Part shown: piece after piece, positions 42,733 to 52,137 of the stretch
Layout of the letters: every line of letters starts with the position of its first letter
Position numbering within the stretch: position 1 is the first letter of the stretch
From: Bacillus sp. 7884-1
GTDB lineage: Bacteria > Bacillota > Bacilli > Bacillales > Cytobacillaceae
Assembly: GCF_002272245.1 (NCBI RefSeq)
Contig: NZ_NPDD01000146.1
Span: 1 to 55,543, forward strand
Length of the DNA: 55,543 nucleotides
Direction of reading: 5' to 3'
Made by a program: the position numbers and the translations under genes
Notes under the pieces: model-generated
The model's database searches: none
What the model saw: only the letters and a program-made list of their open reading frames with translations
What the model was told of the DNA's origin: nothing

Positions 42733-44232
42733 ATGGAGCATAATATGACCTGGACCTATAATGATTACTGGTTCGTTTTTTCCATACTGCTTGGCATTCT
42801 TTTTTCATACATAGCGTTAGATCTCCGCTGGAAAATGATTATTTTTAAAAATTTCAAATATAATCTATGGTTATTAGGTTGTGCGATTGCAATGGGGATT
42901 GGGATTTGGACCATGCACTTTGTTGGTATGCTTGCGATGGATATGCCAATTCATAGTGAGTATGATGCTAGGATGGTATTGCTTTCACTTCTTATTTCCA
43001 TTGCAGGCACTGGGCTCGCCTTCTGTATGATGAAAATGAATCATGTTAGACTCCTTTTATCTAGTCTTTTAATGGGTGGAGGAATCGTTGGTATGCACTA
43101 TATAGGTATGGAGGCAATGCATCTAAACTTCTCCATCACCTATAACACAGCAATCGTGCTATTGTCGTTATGTATTGCTTTCACTGCTGCGTTTGGTTCT
43201 TTATGGGTCCTTTTCTTTTTTAATCATCAACGCTCGATGAATTTTCATTGCCGGGTATTGAGCAGTATGCTAATGGGCATCGGAATCGCTGGAATGCATT
43301 ACATTGGGATGTGGGGAACGAATCTTCACTTTGAACCATCTTTCAAAACTTCAGATGCCTATTACTCCGTTAGTTCCAGTACCTTGAGCTCTTTTATCAG
43401 TGTTCCTGCAATTATCGTCGTGCTGATTATGTTATTATCTAGTGCCTTCCTAGATAAAAAACTTATTGCTCAAATGAAGGATCTAAATCATCATGAGAAA
43501 AAGCTTAGAGAATCTGAGAAGCTATCACTGGTTGGAGAACTTGCAGCTGGTGTAGCCCATGAAATTAGAAATCCTTTAACGACATTAAAAGGGTTTACGC
43601 AAATGATGAATGAAAATACCGATCCCGAAGCAAATAAAAGATATTTCAAGATTATGATTGATGAAATAAACAGAATCAATTTTATCGTAAGTGAGTTTAT
43701 GGTCCTTTCAAAACCACATATCGTTCAATATTCCTTAACGGATATTTCGCAAAGTATTAAAAATGTGATTACCCTCTTGAATACACAGGCAATCATAAAT
43801 AATATTGAAATCATTCCGGAATTTATGGGAGAGAGATTTTTAATTAAATGCGAAGAAAATCAAATTAAGCAAGTTATTGCCAATTTGATCAAGAATTCAA
43901 TAGAAGCCATGCCGCAAGGAGGAAAAATTCAGATTAGGATAGAACAACAAGATACGAATCTTATCATTTCGGTGATTGATAACGGTGTGGGGATATCGAG
44001 GGAAAATCTACAACGATTAGGTACCCCCTTTTATACCACAAAAACAGAGGGAACCGGTTTGGGGCTAATGGTGAGCAAGAAAATTATTCAAAATCACAAT
44101 GGGAAATTTGAAATAAAAAGTGTGCCAAACATCGCTACAACTGTAACAATCACCTTGCCCACAGAACTTAGCCATTTAGATTATGTAAAAATGAATTTCA
44201 AAGATGATTCCACTCTAACCGAATCTTCGTAA
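42733..44232 (+). CDS. MHYT-domain sensor histidine kinase
   Basis: A roughly 499-aa membrane kinase. Seven helices carry three MHYT-type repeats (WTMHFVGMLAM, VGMHYIGMEAMH, AGMHYIGMWGTN), proposed to bind copper and sense O2, CO or NO. Then HisKA with H-box ELAAGVAHEIRNPLTTLKGF, and an ATPase domain with NLIKNSIEAMP, VIDNGVGI and GTGLGLMVSKKII. The layout resembles Bacillus sporulation kinases; no response regulator is adjacent, so it is an orphan, perhaps feeding a phosphorelay. Start ATG 8 nt after GGAAG; a TTG 48 nt earlier is less likely. A SigA-like promoter (TTTACC, 17 nt, TATAAT at 42672-42677) precedes it. Confidence 0.9.
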   Translation: MEHNMTWTYNDYWFVFSILLGILFSYIALDLRWKMIIFKNFKYNLWLLGCAIAMGIGIWTMHFVGMLAMDMPIHSEYDARMVLLSLLISIAGTGLAFCMMKMNHVRLLLSSLLMGGGIVGMHYIGMEAMHLNFSITYNTAIVLLSLCIAFTAAFGSLWVLFFFNHQRSMNFHCRVLSSMLMGIGIAGMHYIGMWGTNLHFEPSFKTSDAYYSVSSSTLSSFISVPAIIVVLIMLLSSAFLDKKLIAQMKDLNHHEKKLRESEKLSLVGELAAGVAHEIRNPLTTLKGFTQMMNENTDPEANKRYFKIMIDEINRINFIVSEFMVLSKPHIVQYSLTDISQSIKNVITLLNTQAIINNIEIIPEFMGERFLIKCEENQIKQVIANLIKNSIEAMPQGGKIQIRIEQQDTNLIISVIDNGVGISRENLQRLGTPFYTTKTEGTGLGLMVSKKIIQNHNGKFEIKSVPNIATTVTITLPTELSHLDYVKMNFKDDSTLTESS

Positions 44233-44240
44233 GCTGTTCT

Positions 44241-44266
44241 GCTTTACCAGTACGAACAGGTAAAGC
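44241..44266. terminator. Stem-loop between converging genes
   Basis: GCTTTACC / GGTAAAGC 8-bp stem immediately past the kinase stop and before the 44272 gene end; short T-rich tail CTTTAT. Weak bidirectional terminator. Confidence 0.5.
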
Positions 44267-44271
44267 CTTTA

Positions 44272-44691
44272 TCATTGATTTCGAAAAATAATCATTCCAA
44301 TAATCATAGGCACAATCATTAATAGACCGACCGTTAGAGTGGGAATGTATAATCGACTGGCGAAAATGGCGCCAAATTCTCCTAGAATACCACCAATCAA
44401 AAAAGGGATGGCCGATTTTGTTTTGTCTGCATTTGGCTTTGCAAAATACCATGCATCCCAAACCGTATAGGCATAAAATCCAGGATAAAATAACACATAC
44501 TGAAAATTGGCTGCCTCTAATGCTTTTTGGTGGAAACCGTTAAAATCCAGATGTATCGCAGTATTGATCTTCCCAAATACATTATCATAATGTTCGACGA
44601 ATAGAAGAAATACACTTTTTAGAAATTGTCGATTATAGAGTTGACCAAATCCAGGCATGAGCATGGAAAATAAAGCAGCAAGATTCCTCAT
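44272..44691 (-). CDS. Hypothetical membrane protein
   Basis: A roughly 139-aa protein beginning MRNLAALFSMLMPGFGQLYNRQFLKS, a P-G-xGQ-(L/I)YN motif seen in TM2/DUF5683-like small membrane proteins, followed by three more helices. The start ATG at 44691 is 6 nt from AAAGGAG; a longer reading would cover that site. Convergent with the MHYT kinase. No function known. Confidence 0.65.
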   Translation of the reverse strand: MRNLAALFSMLMPGFGQLYNRQFLKSVFLLFVEHYDNVFGKINTAIHLDFNGFHQKALEAANFQYVLFYPGFYAYTVWDAWYFAKPNADKTKSAIPFLIGGILGEFGAIFASRLYIPTLTVGLLMIVPMIIGMIIFRNQ

Positions 44692-44849
44692 GATATTCTC
44701 CTTTGTCACTTATTGCTTATTCCGTTTATTGGAAGTGTTTATTATAATTTCCAATTAGATGGAAATAAATCGAAATATAAAATTACAAAATTCGACATTA
44801 TTCGAACGAATATTAAAAAACCAAAAGTTGGCCAAACAGCAACAATAAT

Positions 44850-44878
44850 AGAACCTCAGTTCCCTATCTGAGGTTCTA
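44850..44878 (-). terminator. Terminator of the OatA-like gene
   Basis: 10-bp stem AGAACCTCAG / CTGAGGTTCT with a 9-base loop; TATTATTGTT follows on the minus strand. Confidence 0.65.
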
Positions 44879-44916
44879 CTTCATGAAATGTGATTTATAA
44901 AAATCAGGCAATATAG

Positions 44917-46701
44917 TTACTCCTTGATATGTTCCACTAATAGGTTGGCGTATGTTTCGCCACCTTGCTTCGTTAAATGAACACCATCATTTGCAAAATA
45001 TTCCGCATGGCCGGCACTGGCGCTATACCAATCTATGATAACGGTATGAGGCACACTTTTAACGACTTCTTCTAATGTTTGGTTTACGTTCGTTTCCCAT
45101 TGCCTAGGTACTCGACAATTTACTAAATAAACTTTTTTATTTTCCAGACCTTTGATAAGATTTTCTAAGTCTGATTTGACAAAAGGTCCATTGGTTCCAA
45201 GTTGGATAAACACATACTCCCCTAATTGCCCACTTCCCTCCAGCATCTTAATCACCTCTGGCACCTCAGACATTTGCCGGCCGACACGGTAATCAATCGT
45301 CGCTTCGGGGTAATGGTTTTTAAAGTATGGTGCGACATCATGAAGAATGGAATCCCCAATTACGGTAATAGTCTTCACATTAGGATCTGGTTTCGTGATT
45401 TCCTCTTCAAGTTCTGGCTCTTTGGCTGGTTCTTCGTTAAAATCTATTTCATTAAATGCTTCAAATGTTAACGCTTCTTGATTCGTAACCACAACGGTAG
45501 TTTTCGAAGCAAATACGACGCCTATTCCTACTAATGATGCAATGAATACAGCACAGCTTGCAATGAAAAGCCTTTTCTGATTAATTGGCAGATCTTTGAA
45601 TCCTATTAGAAACGATTTTAACTTCCCCGACCGTATCGGTACTTCCACAAATCGATAGGATAACTCTGAAATAAACAATGTAGAAACTATCTGTAAGGTT
45701 ATTCTCCAGAAGTTTAATCCATCTGTATTAACAATCGGGTTTGTTAAGATAATAATTGGATAATGCCATAAATAAATACCATAGGAACGAATCCCAATCC
45801 ATTGGAGCGGCTTTACACTGAGCCATTTTGCGAGCTTACTAGCAGGATGTGCTAATGCCGCTACTACTAAAATGGTAATTATAGATAAAAGAAACATGCC
45901 CCCCTGATAATGAAACGGGTCAAATTGCGATGTGATTACAAATAGTGAGACCATCAGCAACAAACCTGTTATTCCTGCTATTTCAAGAACGAAACTAGCA
46001 TGCCTTGGTAATGTTTTAGATAATCGCTGGCTTGGCCAAACAAAGGCAAGTGCGGCTCCTAGAAGAAGTGAGAAAGCTCTTGTATCTGTTCCATAATACA
46101 CACGAGAAGGATCCTCCCCCGGTATATAGAGGAATGCCATTAACCAAGCAGAAATGACGACTCCTACTAAAATAACCAACACTCGAAACCTTTTTCTTTT
46201 TATAAAAGGTAAACCAAGAATCATTAGCAGCGGCCATATAAGATAAAATTGCTCCTCAATTGCCAGTGACCATATATGCGTTAAGGGTGAAGCAGGACCG
46301 AAGCTATCAAAATAGGATACTTCATGAAAAATGTACCACCAATTTGTAAGATATAAAATTGAAGGTAAAAAATCTGAACGTAATTTTTCAAACGAAGGAT
46401 GATTCGTAACCATCACCCCTAAGGTAACGATAAAAATCATCACCAATACGGCCGGAGCCAGTCTGCGAAAACGCCGAATCATGAAGCGAAGGAAGTTAAT
46501 TTTATTGTTTTTATTCCATTCATCTCTAAGAATATCTGTAATCAAGTAACCTGACAAAACAAAGAATACCGTTACACCTGAAAACCCACCCTGAAACAAA
46601 GGGATATTCAGATGGTAAAGAATAACACCCATGACAGCTATGGCTCTAAGTCCATCAATCCCCGGCATATATCTGCGTTTATCGTTGCTTGAGACCGACA
46701 T
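44917..46701 (-). CDS. OatA-like acyltransferase (AT3 membrane domain plus SGNH domain)
   Basis: A 594-aa protein. Residues about 8-370 are an acyltransferase-3 membrane domain of ten or more helices with RYMPGIDGLRAIAVMGVILYHL (catalytic His region), FFVLSGYLITDIL, RFRRLAPA and HIWSLAIEEQFYLIWP. After a final helix and an acidic linker, residues about 440-594 form an extracellular SGNH esterase domain with the Ser motif VIGDSILHDV, a GTNG block and DGVHLTKQGG. OatA proteins O-acetylate MurNAc in peptidoglycan and give lysozyme resistance; teichoic-acid acyltransferases are an alternative. Confidence 0.9.
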   Translation of the reverse strand: MSVSSNDKRRYMPGIDGLRAIAVMGVILYHLNIPLFQGGFSGVTVFFVLSGYLITDILRDEWNKNNKINFLRFMIRRFRRLAPAVLVMIFIVTLGVMVTNHPSFEKLRSDFLPSILYLTNWWYIFHEVSYFDSFGPASPLTHIWSLAIEEQFYLIWPLLMILGLPFIKRKRFRVLVILVGVVISAWLMAFLYIPGEDPSRVYYGTDTRAFSLLLGAALAFVWPSQRLSKTLPRHASFVLEIAGITGLLLMVSLFVITSQFDPFHYQGGMFLLSIITILVVAALAHPASKLAKWLSVKPLQWIGIRSYGIYLWHYPIIILTNPIVNTDGLNFWRITLQIVSTLFISELSYRFVEVPIRSGKLKSFLIGFKDLPINQKRLFIASCAVFIASLVGIGVVFASKTTVVVTNQEALTFEAFNEIDFNEEPAKEPELEEEITKPDPNVKTITVIGDSILHDVAPYFKNHYPEATIDYRVGRQMSEVPEVIKMLEGSGQLGEYVFIQLGTNGPFVKSDLENLIKGLENKKVYLVNCRVPRQWETNVNQTLEEVVKSVPHTVIIDWYSASAGHAEYFANDGVHLTKQGGETYANLLVEHIKE

Positions 46702-46748
46702 TACATCCCCTCTCCTACGTCATTGTGAAAGGATTGTTATTTACTTCT

Positions 46749-47201
46749 TCAAAACCACTTAATGTTTCCCTTAAATATCAAAAGTAACGAGACCAGCAAA
46801 AAGACTAATCCTGTAATGCGATACCAATCAATTGGTATAGGTTGATTAGTGAAGATCCCAAAATGATCAAGTGTAACACTAATAAATAACTGTCCGACAA
46901 TAACAGCTGTTATTGCTGAGGCTACTCCAATTTTTGGTACGATGGCAACCATGATAGACACATAACCAACTCCAAGGGCTCCACCAAGCAGCTGCCATTT
47001 CGAAACGTTTGTTACTTTTAATAGATCCCCTTTTCCCATAAAAATAACGAGTAATAAGAGGATAATGGTTCCGATAAAAAATGAAACAAAACTAGCTTCA
47101 ATTACGCCAATCCTTTTTCCCAACACACCATTGATCCCGGCTTGTAATCCAATACAAGTCCCAGCAATAATGGCAAATAATAAGTAAAAAAACATGTACA
47201 T
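46749..47201 (-). CDS. DMT-superfamily transporter, DUF606 (YdcZ) half-protein
   Basis: A 150-aa membrane protein with five helices and the YdcZ pattern (GTCIGLQAGINGVLGKRIGVIEASFVSFFIGTIILLLL ... ALGVGYVSIMVAIVPKIGVASAITAVIVGQL). These half-size drug/metabolite transporters act as dimers; substrates are unknown. It lies 47 bp upstream of the OatA-like gene on the same strand, so co-transcription is possible. Confidence 0.85.
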   Translation of the reverse strand: MYMFFYLLFAIIAGTCIGLQAGINGVLGKRIGVIEASFVSFFIGTIILLLLVIFMGKGDLLKVTNVSKWQLLGGALGVGYVSIMVAIVPKIGVASAITAVIVGQLFISVTLDHFGIFTNQPIPIDWYRITGLVFLLVSLLLIFKGNIKWF

Positions 47202-47414
47202 TATTTATTCCACCTTTAATTATCACAACTCCTAAGTCCAATACTTAAGAGTCAATACTCTAAATGATTATGCTTTTAGATAAATGACTATGAATACAGC
47301 ATGTCCTACCGGAATAATTTTTACTGATTTATTTAGGTTGGGAAGAAGAATTGGGCGCCTTCTAAATATATGAAATATAGTTGATCTGTTAAAGAAGTAC
47401 AAAGTGGAGTTACA

Positions 47415-48947
47415 TCACTGTGTAAAGAACACTGGAGCAGATTCAACATTTTTAAGCCATATATACTCTTGATCATTTAAGCCGTCCTTCACCCATACAT
47501 CACCTTTATATTCCTTATCCTTCCTGCGTACCCAACGAAGATGAGTTCCAACAACTTGAGGATCTTCATCAAGTTCGTTCTTCTTTGGAAACGAGATTTG
47601 CTGTTGTTCTTCTGATCTTATATTAATCTCATAAAGGGCTGTAAACATTGTTGGGACAGGTCCTTCGTCCCACACCTTGTTCTCTTTTGCACGCGCCACG
47701 ACCACCTTGTCTGGAGAGATCCATTCTAAATCGAGGTCTACGAACCCTTCAGGTGTATATTCCTTTTGCTGAATCGAGCTTGGCATATCGGCAATTTTCG
47801 TTTTCCTGTTTTCTACAAAAAATCTTCCTTCCATTTGTTTATTCATTGCAATTTCACCTTCTATACCGCGACGAACTTCAACTCCATATTCATCAACAAT
47901 TTTTATTCTGCTCATAATCGTTGATTTACCACAGCACTGTAATATTTTTTGATACTCCTCATCGGCGCGGTGATTCGCTTTCTTAAGCCAGGTTGCAGCA
48001 CTTTGAGTTTCAGTTAATCCATAAATTCGAAGAAAAACCTGCCCAAACATCTCTAAGCCCTGCCTCAACCGATTTGCTGCTATCGGTGCTGTTCCATATT
48101 GAATGATTCGAATGGATCTCACATCAAATTCTTTATTTTCCATAAAATCAAACAAATAGAGGGTTGTAGGTACAGTACTTAGGAACGTAACCTTATTTTT
48201 TTCAATATGTTCCAATACGTTCTCAGGATCAAACTTACTTTTTATATAGATTTGTGTTCCTTTTACCATACCAGCGTATAAATAAAGTCCAGCAGCATGC
48301 GGCAATGGTGTAGTCAATAGAATTTTTTCATCTTCTTGCATATTCGTCTCAATGGCTATTGAGAGGTAGGTTAGAACGGTTCCTTGATGATTATGTACGA
48401 CTCCTTTTGGCTTTCCAGTGGTTCCACCAGTGTAAAGGATTAATGAGAGATCTGTAGGGTTAGTTGAAACATTTAACGTAGCTTCTGATTCATTAGCTTG
48501 GAAGGATTCCCATGAAATGAATTGATCAGGTAAATTTTCTTTTCTGCCGACCCCTACAATCGTTTTGATTTTGGCAATTCCATTTGGATGTTTTCAATAA
48601 TGGAGAAAAATTGTTCTTCAACAATTAAGACTTCTGCATCAGAGTCATTTAAAATGTAAAGAATCTCGTTCTCTCCCAACATGTTATTTAAAGGGACTTT
48701 TGTTCCACCCGCAAAGAAGATTCCTGCTTCACTAATGAGGTATTCAGGAGTGTTGGATAAAAGCAGAGCAACCCTGGTATTATTTTTTACCCCACATTTC
48801 TTCAATCCATGAGCAACCCTGTTAGCTTGCTTATGTAATTCATGATATGTGAAGGATTGAGATTGAAAATGTACAGCGATTCTATCTGCATGATTTTCAT
48901 AATAGATTGTTGAAAAAATCGTTTAAAGTTAGAATGGATTGATTCAT
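47415..48947 (-). pseudogene. Acyl-CoA synthetase (AMP-ligase) pseudogene fused to a TolB-like protein tail
   Basis: From an ATG at 48947 (GGGGAGG upstream) the frame reads MNQSILTLNDFFNN, breaks near 48905, resumes as YENHADRIAVHF... LKKCGVKNNTRVALLLSNTPEY, breaks again near 48565, and resumes through the AMP-ligase motif LILYTGGTTGKPKGVVHNH and RIYGLTETQSAATW. After about GIEGEIA the sequence is no longer a ligase: MNKQMEGRFFVENRKTKIADM... VVARAKENKVWDEGPVPTMF... KNVESAPVFF looks like the end of a TolB-like translocation protein. So two frameshifts and an in-frame chimeric junction; nonfunctional. Confidence 0.8.
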
Positions 48948-49146
48948 TGGATTCCTCCCCTTTTGAATAAATATTTTTGACAGTAAACTAGATTCGACAC
49001 CATGAAATGTTTAATCATTTCGAATAATATGAATACTTTTTTGTTTAATAATTTGATACTACCACTACCTCTTTTAATGGTCTAATATATGATACAATTG
49101 TATTAATATTCAAAAAATATTATTCTAGGAAAATAAGGAGATAGTT

Positions 49147-50017
49147 ATGGGGTTTAGACATTTACAGTATTTCGTTGCAGTTGCGGGGAACTCCATTTTG
49201 GCAGAGCAGCTAAACGATTAAATATGAGTCAACCACCCCTTAGTCAACAAATAGCTCAATTAGAAAAAGAGTTAGGAGTTGACTTATTTTATAGGACAAA
49301 ACGAAGTACGGAATTAACACCTGCTGGTAAGTTTTTTCTTGAACAAACCTATGATATTATGAATAAACTTGATAGATCCATTATGGATGTTCGAAAAATC
49401 CATCAAGGAGAAAAAGGTCAATTAATTATAGGATACAAAGGATTTTTGAATAAACTTATATTACATTTAATTCGAACTTATCGTTCTAGATATCCAAAAG
49501 TAGAAGTCGTTTTACAATTTCTGTCTTCAGTTAATCAATTCCAATACTTATATGATAATAAGATTAAACTTGGTTTTGTTTGTCCTCCTATTGACAGCAG
49601 CAATTGAATTCTCGGTTAGTCGGCTTTGCTCCTTTTGTAGCAGCGTTACCTTCATCCCGTCCCTTAGCAATGGATACATCACAATTAGATATTAGAGAAC
49701 TGAAAAATGAACCTTTTGTTATGACTCATCGTAAAAATGAGCTAGGCTATTATGATACAATCATTTCCATATGCAATCGTGTAGGTTTCAGCCCAAATGT
49801 TATCCAAAAAGCCGAAGGAATTTTTACAATCCTTACCCTCATTTCCACTGGATTGGGAGTTTCTCTTGTTACGACTTGGAGAAAAAATGAAGATTCACCA
49901 CTTGTAGACACCTTTCTTGGTGTATATGATGAATTGTTTAATGAGGCTAACAATTTAAAGGAGTATTACCATTTAATATTCCATTTATTACTTTTTCTTG
50001 ATTATTTTCTCGTTTAA
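49147..50017 (+). pseudogene. LysR-family regulator pseudogene with two frameshifts
   Basis: ATG at 49147 (AAGGAG upstream) gives MGFRHLQYFVAVAG, then a lost G in the GGGG run near 49180 shifts the frame; the HTH continues as MSQPPLSQQIAQLEKELGVDLFYRTKRSTELTPAGKFFLEQ. A second 1-base loss at about 49606 (SSN / NSRLVGFAPFVAALP) shifts again, and near TGLGVSLVTTWRKNEDSP some 15-20 residues seem to be deleted. The effector domain is otherwise visible. Real similarity ends about 49962; the last residues are read-through. Divergent from the ligase pseudogene, whose regulator it may have been. Confidence 0.85.
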
Positions 50018-50336
50018 ACAGTGATTGTTGAAAAGCTTTTTCTAAATGATTGAATGACATTTCTATTAAGGGTGAAAGTATTTCCCACTCTAACGTTTTG
50101 GAATCTACTAATGAGTCTAAATAAATAATCTGAATTTCATCCTGATTAAATGAACGATGAACAAGGTCAAAAGAATCCCCTAATTCTGTAAGTGTCTTGT
50201 CATAAGTTGCTTCTGTAATTGTTTTTTCATTTGAAGCTTTTTTATTACTATTCAAATGCTGCGTTTTAAGCAGATTAACAAAATCTGTATCCTTTTGTAA
50301 GAAAATCTTTTTGAGTATTGTTCGAAAGCGACCCAT
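49947..50336 (-). pseudogene. Spore germination protein GerA-type, N-terminal fragment
   Basis: 129 residues resembling the cytosolic N-terminus of a GerAA-type subunit (GDSFDLVHRSFNQDEIQIIYLDSLVDSKTLEWEILSPLIE). Complete GerA subunits are about 480-520 aa with five or six helices, none of which is here; the frame ends with NGNTPLNC*. ATG with AAAGGATGG upstream looks intact, so the gene was cut at its 3' side next to the convergent LysR remnant. Confidence 0.75.
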
Positions 50337-50435
50337 TTAAGTTCCATCCTTTTAACCGGGATAGTTCTATTATTTACCATTAATTTTCAAATATGTATTT
50401 AGAGACCTCAAAAATAGAAAGACTTAATAAAAAAT

Positions 50436-50456
50436 GCCACGAAAAAATTTCGTGGC
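50436..50456 (-). terminator. Terminator of the pyridoxamine-oxidase-like gene
   Basis: 9-bp stem GCCACGAAA / TTTCGTGGC, 3-base loop, then ATTTTTTATT on the minus strand. Confidence 0.85.
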
Positions 50457-50534
50457 GGTCAATTGGCTTTGAAAAAAGTTATTCGGTCACCCATCAACGG
50501 GATGTAAGTATCGCCTCACTTGTGCCTTGTTCCT

Positions 50535-51083
50535 TTACACCCGGTCGGTACGAATGGTCCTACCTTCATAGAACATACGATCTAGGATCACATCTTTCTC
50601 TTTGGCCGAAACGGATGATGCGGTTAATTTATAGATGAAAGTTTTACTACCTAAGGGGGAAACATATCGTTCCAAATGACTCTTCCCCAGCGGTCGATCA
50701 TAATAGCCTGGCACATATTTGTTCAGCATGACCTGCATGGCTTCCGTTGCCTCGTTTATATCGGTTACATGAACCAAGGATCCTTCGATGATCACACTCA
50801 TATATGCTGTATCCGTTTTGGCGGGTATCGGACTGGTAATTGTCCCATAATTTGTGCTTACAGTGAAGCAGGCCAGAGGGTTATTCTCGATGTAAGTGAC
50901 TTTTCTTCCTTCTTCTGCCCCATGAAAATAGATAGCGTCGTTCAGCCAAACAAAATTGAGTGGAATGACATATGGGACGTCTTCTAAAGATAAGCCGAGA
51001 AATCCAGTTTGGGCATTTTCTAGAAAGTGCTGGATTTTGTCGGTATCAGTACAATTGCGTTTCTGATTACGAATGGGAAACAT
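50535..51083 (-). CDS. Pyridoxamine 5'-phosphate oxidase-related FMN protein (NimA-like)
   Basis: A 182-aa split-barrel flavin-binding protein: [52 protein letters not shown] and [37 protein letters not shown]. This is the subgroup of NimA/5-nitroimidazole-reductase-like and general FMN stress proteins, not true PdxH. It looks complete and intact, in contrast to its pseudogene neighbours. Start ATG at 51083 with AAAGGAG about 7 nt upstream. Confidence 0.85.
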   Translation of the reverse strand: MFPIRNQKRNCTDTDKIQHFLENAQTGFLGLSLEDVPYVIPLNFVWLNDAIYFHGAEEGRKVTYIENNPLACFTVSTNYGTITSPIPAKTDTAYMSVIIEGSLVHVTDINEATEAMQVMLNKYVPGYYDRPLGKSHLERYVSPLGSKTFIYKLTASSVSAKEKDVILDRMFYEGRTIRTDRV

Positions 51084-51630
51084 CTTAATTATCTCCTTTT
51101 AAAGTTTTATGAAATAACTATTAGGGTGTATTTAAAGCTTGATAAAAATTCAAGGAAGTTTGAGTGTGATTTAAAGTTATCCATATTCGCGAAACGAAAG
51201 AATAAAAATGCAGCCCAACTTTATAGGGCTGCGTTACTTTCACCTGTTCTTTATTCATTCAGCATAAATTTCCCTTTAGTTAACAAAATTAATAATGAAT
51301 GCTCATTTTACTCGGACTTTGCTAAAAGAGTTCTATATCATGTCCCATTTCAATTGTACAAGGTGTTTTCGAACATGATGAACAAAGGTATTCCAATAAT
51401 TACTTTGAAAGTGAACCGCCATGTACTGCATCGGCATATATTACTGTCTAAACAGGAAATCTGAAACGATTCACTTGGTCCGACGATCCAGCCATCCCGA
51501 GTCGTCAGGCGCGTTTGGGACCGACAACCTTTTGCCAGCCCCTGGCGGACCATCGAGTGACTTTAACAGTGATCTTGGTGGTACTTTAGCCTAGTTCTGA
51601 AAACAGCTATTCACTTAGAACATTGCCATG
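51084..51630. other. Non-coding stretch with a GC-richer, unidentified fragment
   Basis: 51084-51440 is AT-rich with only short frames. From about 51455 to 51600 base composition becomes clearly GC-richer (CGACGATCC, GTCAGGCGCG, CCAGCCCCTGGCGG), like the epoxide hydrolase remnant next to it, and short minus-strand frames are broken. Probably an imported, decayed sequence; no protein identified. Confidence 0.45.
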
Positions 51631-51655
51631 TCAGCGGGAATCCACCTGTCTCCTA

Positions 51656-52128
51656 TTAGCGTAACGATTTGAATGCCGTGCGGAGTTCTGAAGTGATGTA
51701 CCCTGGTTGCTCCCAAGCTGCGAAGTGTGTCCGCCCTTTGGAAGTTTGTTGTAGTGGATTAGATACAGGTATGCTTTCTCTGCCCAACTCCTCGGTGCTT
51801 CATATAGCTCATCCGGAAATACGCTAACGGCAACTGGGATTTTGACTCCTTTGACGCTGAAGAAGGAGACTCCAGCTTTACTGTTCTCCCAGTAGAGACG
51901 AGCCGCAGAAACCGCTGTGTTCGTAAACCAGAAGAGCGAGATGTTGTCGAGAACGTCGTCGCGTGTTAGGCCTTCTTTGACTCCAGCAAAAGATCTCGAG
52001 ATCATTGCAAGGCTTTTCCAGTCGTGGTCAAGCATAAAGGCTGCCAAACCGACTGGCGAATCCACCAGTCCGGTCAGCGCCTGCGGGCGCGTTCCAATGA
52101 CAGCTCGAATTTTTGCATTAAATTTCGG
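51656..52128 (-). pseudogene. Epoxide hydrolase C-terminal remnant, frameshifted
   Basis: Minus-strand reading KFNAKIRAVIGTRPQALTGLVDSPVGLAAFMLDHDW... NISLFWFTNTAVSAARLYWEN... GVSVFPDELYEAPRSWAEKAY... HYNKLPKGGH is the C-terminal half of an alpha/beta-fold epoxide hydrolase, with the lid Tyr region and the catalytic His in GGH. After GGH a 1-2 base change shifts the frame; the lost end FAAWEQP...SELRTAFKSLR then TAA at 51656 is still there in the other frame. The N-terminal half with the nucleophile Asp is missing. GC content is higher than the neighbours. Confidence 0.85.
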
Positions 52129-52137
52129 ATTCTATGG

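Noticed and set aside
44792..44798. TTCGACA (0A-box 7-mer) upstream of the 44272 gene
   Set aside because: A 7-base match is expected several times by chance in 55 kb; the extended module around it is missing.
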